From Cristatella mucedo (Eukaryota > Bryozoa > Phylactolaemata > Cristatellidae): a stretch of DNA of 64,000 bases. Every line of letters begins with the position of its first letter. The first letter of the stretch is position 1. A program made the position numbers and the translations under genes. The stretch is taken from contig WPIO01000158.1 of assembly GCA_009760855.2 (NCBI GenBank), forward strand, positions 551,001 through 615,000, read 5' to 3'. Under the pieces are notes generated by a model, which made no database searches, was not told where the DNA came from, and saw nothing but the letters and a program-made list of their open reading frames with translations. Shown piece by piece: positions 60,185 to 64,000 of this stretch.

Positions 60185-60265
60185 ACGATTCAAACCCTTC
60201 ACGATCCATGTCGTGATATGTAATCCTTGCCCGACAGTTGGCCAGGCTCACCAGCTAGGCGGAGC
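60185..60265 (-). mobile_element. tRNA-like SINE head, fragment
   Basis: A minus-strand box-B-like stretch (gtacgattcaaacccttcacgatc) followed by a possible box A (tggccaggctcaccagc) resembles the head of the SINEs here; no tail is recognisable. Confidence 0.35.
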
Positions 60266-60344
60266 TTGACACTAGGTCAGTGGACACCCGAGCCAGAACG
60301 GTAGGTAATGCAACGTTGAAATATCCCCTGATTTTTCAGGGGAA

Positions 60345-61735
60345 TGAGTTCATAATAATAGTAACAATAATAATGATGATGCATTGTTTTTATAGCGCCT
60401 AAGGAGAACTTAATCTCTAGCAATGCGATTTCCAATTCGCTGAAGAATCAATGACCAAAGCTTCGTGACATGCACACGCGGTATCAAGATCCAAAAGCAA
60501 ACATTCTCATGCTCAGGTCAGCATGCTAAAGCCAACATGTAGGTGCTCGTGACCACCGGTAAGTAGGGCCTCTGGCTAGTAGCGTGCACTACTTATTCAT
60601 GCGAATTCATGCACGCCAAGCTCACTTGAACAAGAAACGGATTATTTCTTCCCAAGGGAACCGAGCTGACCGAAACAGATGCATATTTAGCTGAGACTTA
60701 AAGGTTACAAGGCCATTGCTGGTAGTGACCTTAGCCGAAAGTGTGTTCCAGACCACCAGTAAGGTCAATCAGGTCAGTGAGGTAGCGGCTCGATAGCCAA
60801 GAGATTTCAGTTGAGTTCAAGGGATGGAGAAATGACCGGATGCTTAGGAGCAGGTGTTTTAAAAGAGCACATTGGAGGAACATGAATTGCACTAATCTAG
60901 ACGCACGAGCCAACGAACTAGTTTTATTGACCTACTCTTATCTAAGCAGACCATGATTTTAGCGATGTTTCTTAGCTTGACGTAGGCCGACTTGACAGCG
61001 GAGGAATCGTGCTTATCTAATGATAAGTTGTTTTGGAATAGTACATCTTGACTACCGGTAGACGTTAGCTGAACCAATCTTGAGGAATAGGTCTTTCAAC
61101 TGTCGGATAAAACGAGTGTTGCCTGTAATAATTAGATTGGTCTTATCATCTTTAAGCTTGATTTTAAGTTGGTTGCTATCCCAACGCGAATGTCGTCAAC
61201 GCAAGCAAAGAGGAAATTAAGCCATTCGAATGAGGAGCAAGGCTTAGATGGGTCGAATATTAGGTTAGAACTGGACGTCATCGGTGAAGATATAAAAGAC
61301 AAAATCACGTCGGCAAAGAAATCGGCCATAGGTCGTGAAGCAGAAAAGTCACAAGAAGGGGGCCACAGACGAGCTCTGAGGTATCCCCTCCATACTTGAA
61401 GGGCTCAGCAGATGGCCGACAGCCGTTCGCACCATCTACACTCTCAGGTGTCTATCACTAAGGTATGACCTAACCCACTTGAGCACAGTGCCAGTGATAC
61501 TCAGTTGAGTGGAAAGGTGCTCCGGAAGGAACCGGTGGTCAATAGTATTGAATGCTGCTGATAATCCAGGAATACCAGCAGAGAGACCCTGCCCTGATTA
61601 GCATCTTTCAGAAGGTCATTGTAAACCTGAATCTGAGCAATTAATGGGGAGCAGTTAGCTCTAAATTTCAATTAGAACTTGCTAGCAAGATCTGGCGAAG
61701 TGAAGTAATCATTTAGTTGCTGAGCCACTACTTGC
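60345..61735 (-). mobile_element. LINE family A relative, RT fragment and 3' end
   Basis: From its 5' side the minus strand reads FLDYQQHSILLT (from L-DLSAAFDT), a central region, CVDDIRVGIATNLKSSLK, QDVLFQNNLSLDKHDSSAVK, and SAYVKLRNIAKIMVCLDK. The 3' region and tail (tagcgcctaaggagaacttaatctctag) lie at 60345-60425. It covers more of the RT domain than most family-A copies but is riddled with stops. A SINE-1 in the same orientation lies just beyond its 5' end at 61740-61893. Confidence 0.82.
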
Positions 61736-61739
61736 TCAA

Positions 61740-61893
61740 ATATAAATATAAATATAATTCATTGGTATAGAGCTCCAAGAGAACTAGATCTCTATTCAGG
61801 CGCTTCACATATGCCTCGGGGCTCGAGCCGACGACCTCAGCCAGACCTCGGTCGGGGCGAGCACCTTAACCGCTGGACCAAACCAGCTCAAGG
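61740..61893 (-). mobile_element. SINE family 1
   Basis: Minus-strand copy ending in (AAATAT)n at 61738-61757, with tail (agagctccaagagaactagatctctattcaggcgcttcac), box B (ggggctcgagccgacgacctc) and box A (revcomp of caccttaaccgctggaccaaacc). Confidence 0.86.
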
Positions 61894-64000
61894 ATCTTGG
61901 ATAAGAATGGGCATGCCGAGTTCCTGACTACACCCTAAGGCAGGATCATCAGGAGGTCAGAGAACAGGTGAGTGACAAGAAAGACATGAATGCCTCTGCA
62001 TTTCGATTGGCAGTCACCGAAACAACCTGGAGCCAAACTTCTTCGAGCAGCAGCAGAGCTACTTAATATTTACCAGCTTGCATTGATGCAACTCACCTTC
62101 TGGCCTCCGCTTGATCTCTTTCTGCTTAGTCGCGAGAAGAATTCATTCGTGCCGATAAGAATCAGCCAATTCCTTAGGGCATGCAATGGTTGTTGAGGTG
62201 ATGAGTCAAGCTGACGATGAAATTCGACTCGCTGAGGGAGATCAACGATCGCAGTAGCACTGCTTGGCAACTTGGTGATCTGACCAGTGGTGCACATGTC
62301 AAGCCAGAAGAGCCACTTGAATATGGCTGCACGAAGACCAAGCCGATAACCTTTGCCCAGATCATCTCGAGACCAGGTCGAGCATACCGATCGTCAGCCT
62401 GCCCCATTGGGCCGGAGGGGGGGCATGGGCTGGGAGGCAGCTGCTGCTACGATCTAAGGCAGGCGAAGCTGTGCAGCTGCCAAGCCAAACAGGTCAGCAT
62501 CAATTGCCTCGAGTCAGTAGGTAGCAGCAGGCCGAGTCAGAAGCTGTCCTTAGGGTGGATGGTGGTCTGCTGTCGTGCTGTACTGGAGAGGGGGTGGCAG
62601 AGTATTCTGGCTTTCTCCTCCTGCAGCTCCTAGTTCCTGCAGCAGCCCTCTCTGCTTGTCGGCGGGCGGCAGCCATTAAAATAGGCATGATCAATGTACC
62701 GGGGTAATTCAATTAATTCTGTGACATTCAGGACCGAGGAGAGTGAAAGCTGAGCTTGAGCTTGTGTCTTGCATTAATCCGGTGCCTCTGCTTCATCGGC
62801 ACGGGTCCGGACTACGTAGCCACAGCAGCTGCAGTTGGCCACCTGCTGCTGCTGCTACTGCTGCTGCTGCTGCTGCTGCAACACGGCTTGCTTCAGGCGA
62901 AGCCATGGCTTGCTGCTGCCAGCTGAGCCTTAGTTCTCGGTGAGCCGTAACTCCCGATTGGTGCAGGGTGCTCAGCAGGCCCGTGGGCTGGCTGGTAGTT
63001 AGAGTTCCCGTGGTAGTGAGCTGGCAGTGAGCTGGAAGCAGCTTGGCCTTGCTGCAGTGGCAATGCATCGCACCCACCCAGAGCTCTTTCACGAGATTGT
63101 TTACCGAGCCCCGGGAGGCATTGCTTGCTTTGCCAGTCGACCATCAAGCAGCCAGCTCGGCTCAGCTTCGAGCCGGCAGCTGCTGCTGCTGCCTCTGCTG
63201 CTGCCATTCTGCAGCTATCGCTGCCTCTGCTGCCGCTGCCGCCAGTGCTGCTGCTGCTGTTTTGCTTCCAGCTGAGAAGCAGCTGGAAAAGACCGCCATT
63301 GCTAGTGGGCACGGGCAGTGGTATGCAGTGAGGCAACTGTTTGCCATTTGCAGAGAGCCGAGCAGACGATGCTGCAGTCGATGCAGGCGTTCCCTGGCAA
63401 GCCTGTGCCCGAGAGAGTGACCGGCTGCCTGAATCCTCCCGATGCCTCCAGCTTAACTCCATGACAACAATAGGCATGAATGCTTCTTGGGATGCTGCAG
63501 TCTTTGCAATGGCAGTGCTGCAGGCTGGCTTGAGGAATGTGTCATAGGGAAGCTGGCAGGTTTTCCTGAGAGAGCGTGTTCGCTTGTGAGGGTAAATGAG
63601 AAGCGACCGCAGCATTTTGTTGGTGGCAACTAGAATGACCGGTGCAGCTGGCAGATCTGGGGATGTGGTGGCAGTGGGCCGAAGGGTTAGGTGGTAGCAT
63701 CCCTCGACGTTTATCTCTGAATGGTGACTGGTCAGTCAGCGATAACAAGACTGGGTCGGCAGTATGGGGGCTGTGGCATTTTCCAAAATTTTACCTATCC
63801 AAGTCTCGCTAGCCTTTGCACGAGCGTCTCTGTACAGACTTTCTCTTGTCGATGTAGCTCTTGTCACTCGACATTGCAGACTTGCTCAGCTTTGCATCCG
63901 GGCTGCTGCGCTCTGCATTCTGGGACAGCCGCCACACGCAGCAACAAATAATCGTTTTGCTGTTGACCGTGTCGCCAGCAGGTGAACGCTCAAGCAGATG
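61894..64000. other. CAG/CTG-rich stretch, no gene recognised
   Basis: Rich in AGCAGC/GCTGCT words, so long Ala-, Gln- or Cys-rich frames are open on both strands (for example 62893-63615 minus, 240 codons). These follow from the triplet bias. No domain or splice-bounded exon was recognised. Confidence 0.5.
62842..62880. repeat. (CTG)n triplet repeat
   Basis: About 12 CTG triplets with one CTA interruption. A looser CTG/CAG-rich stretch continues at 63178-63270. Confidence 0.95.

Larger units (their letters stand above)
57651..60344. other. Unassigned
   Basis: Contains a (GA)n, a LINE-B scrap at 58485, a degenerate G/T-rich stretch at 58820-58910 (gtttaggattttgg-like) and a triple ggctac repeat at 59081-59100. 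An AT-rich patch lies at 59640-59765. No gene was recognised. Confidence 0.5.

Noticed and set aside
62893-63615. A 240-codon minus-strand frame with Ala/Ser-rich runs
   Set aside because: It is a translation of CAG/CTG-rich DNA; several frames on both strands are open for the same reason and no splice-bounded exon or domain is visible.

Overview
This window is animal (metazoan) nuclear DNA, not prokaryotic. It has one recognisable host gene broken by very long introns, with GT-AG splice sites, many long microsatellites, tRNA-derived SINEs, L2/CR1-like LINE remnants and a hAT transposon remnant. I cannot name the species. The LINE/SINE mix, the (CT)n/(GT)n load and several possible introns of about 30-50 nt would fit an invertebrate (perhaps a lophotrochozoan such as a flatworm), but that is a guess.

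The host gene is a plus-strand casein kinase I gamma (CSNK1G family) gene whose 5' exons lie before the window. Two exons are clear: 8600-8770 and 13635-13780, both C-terminal kinase lobe. A third at 17902-18047 (post-kinase linker) joins them in phase. The C-terminal exon or exons are probably near 46757-46980, after an intron of about 28.7 kb. An internal TATA box and a tiny ATG exon at 44851-44976 offer a second way into the same last exon.

Layout: 1-8599 is upstream intron with SINEs and one L2-like LINE 3' end. 8600-18047 holds the three exons, separated by introns carrying LINE fragments, a small terminal-inverted-repeat element (MITE) and microsatellites. 18048-46756 is the giant intron. 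It contains an identical 361-bp duplicated segment (20023/23321), a LINE with its endonuclease end joined to its 3' tail (about 25.9-27.0 kb), and an AT-rich decayed hAT transposase split by a nested LINE (27-32.4 kb). It also has a diverged satellite of about 170-bp period (39.5-40.5 kb), an unrecognised minus-strand coding-like cluster (41.4-42.9 kb) and a 200-bp (CA)n tract. 46981-64000 is downstream DNA with more minus-strand LINEs, SINEs and CAG/CTG-rich sequence; I recognise no further gene there.

Two tRNA-derived SINE families run through the window. Family 1 shares its 3' tail with the L2-like LINE family A, so it probably moves using that LINE's machinery. Family 2 has a different tail with no partner seen here. 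Almost every open reading frame outside the kinase exons is either a transposon fragment or a translation of simple repeats.
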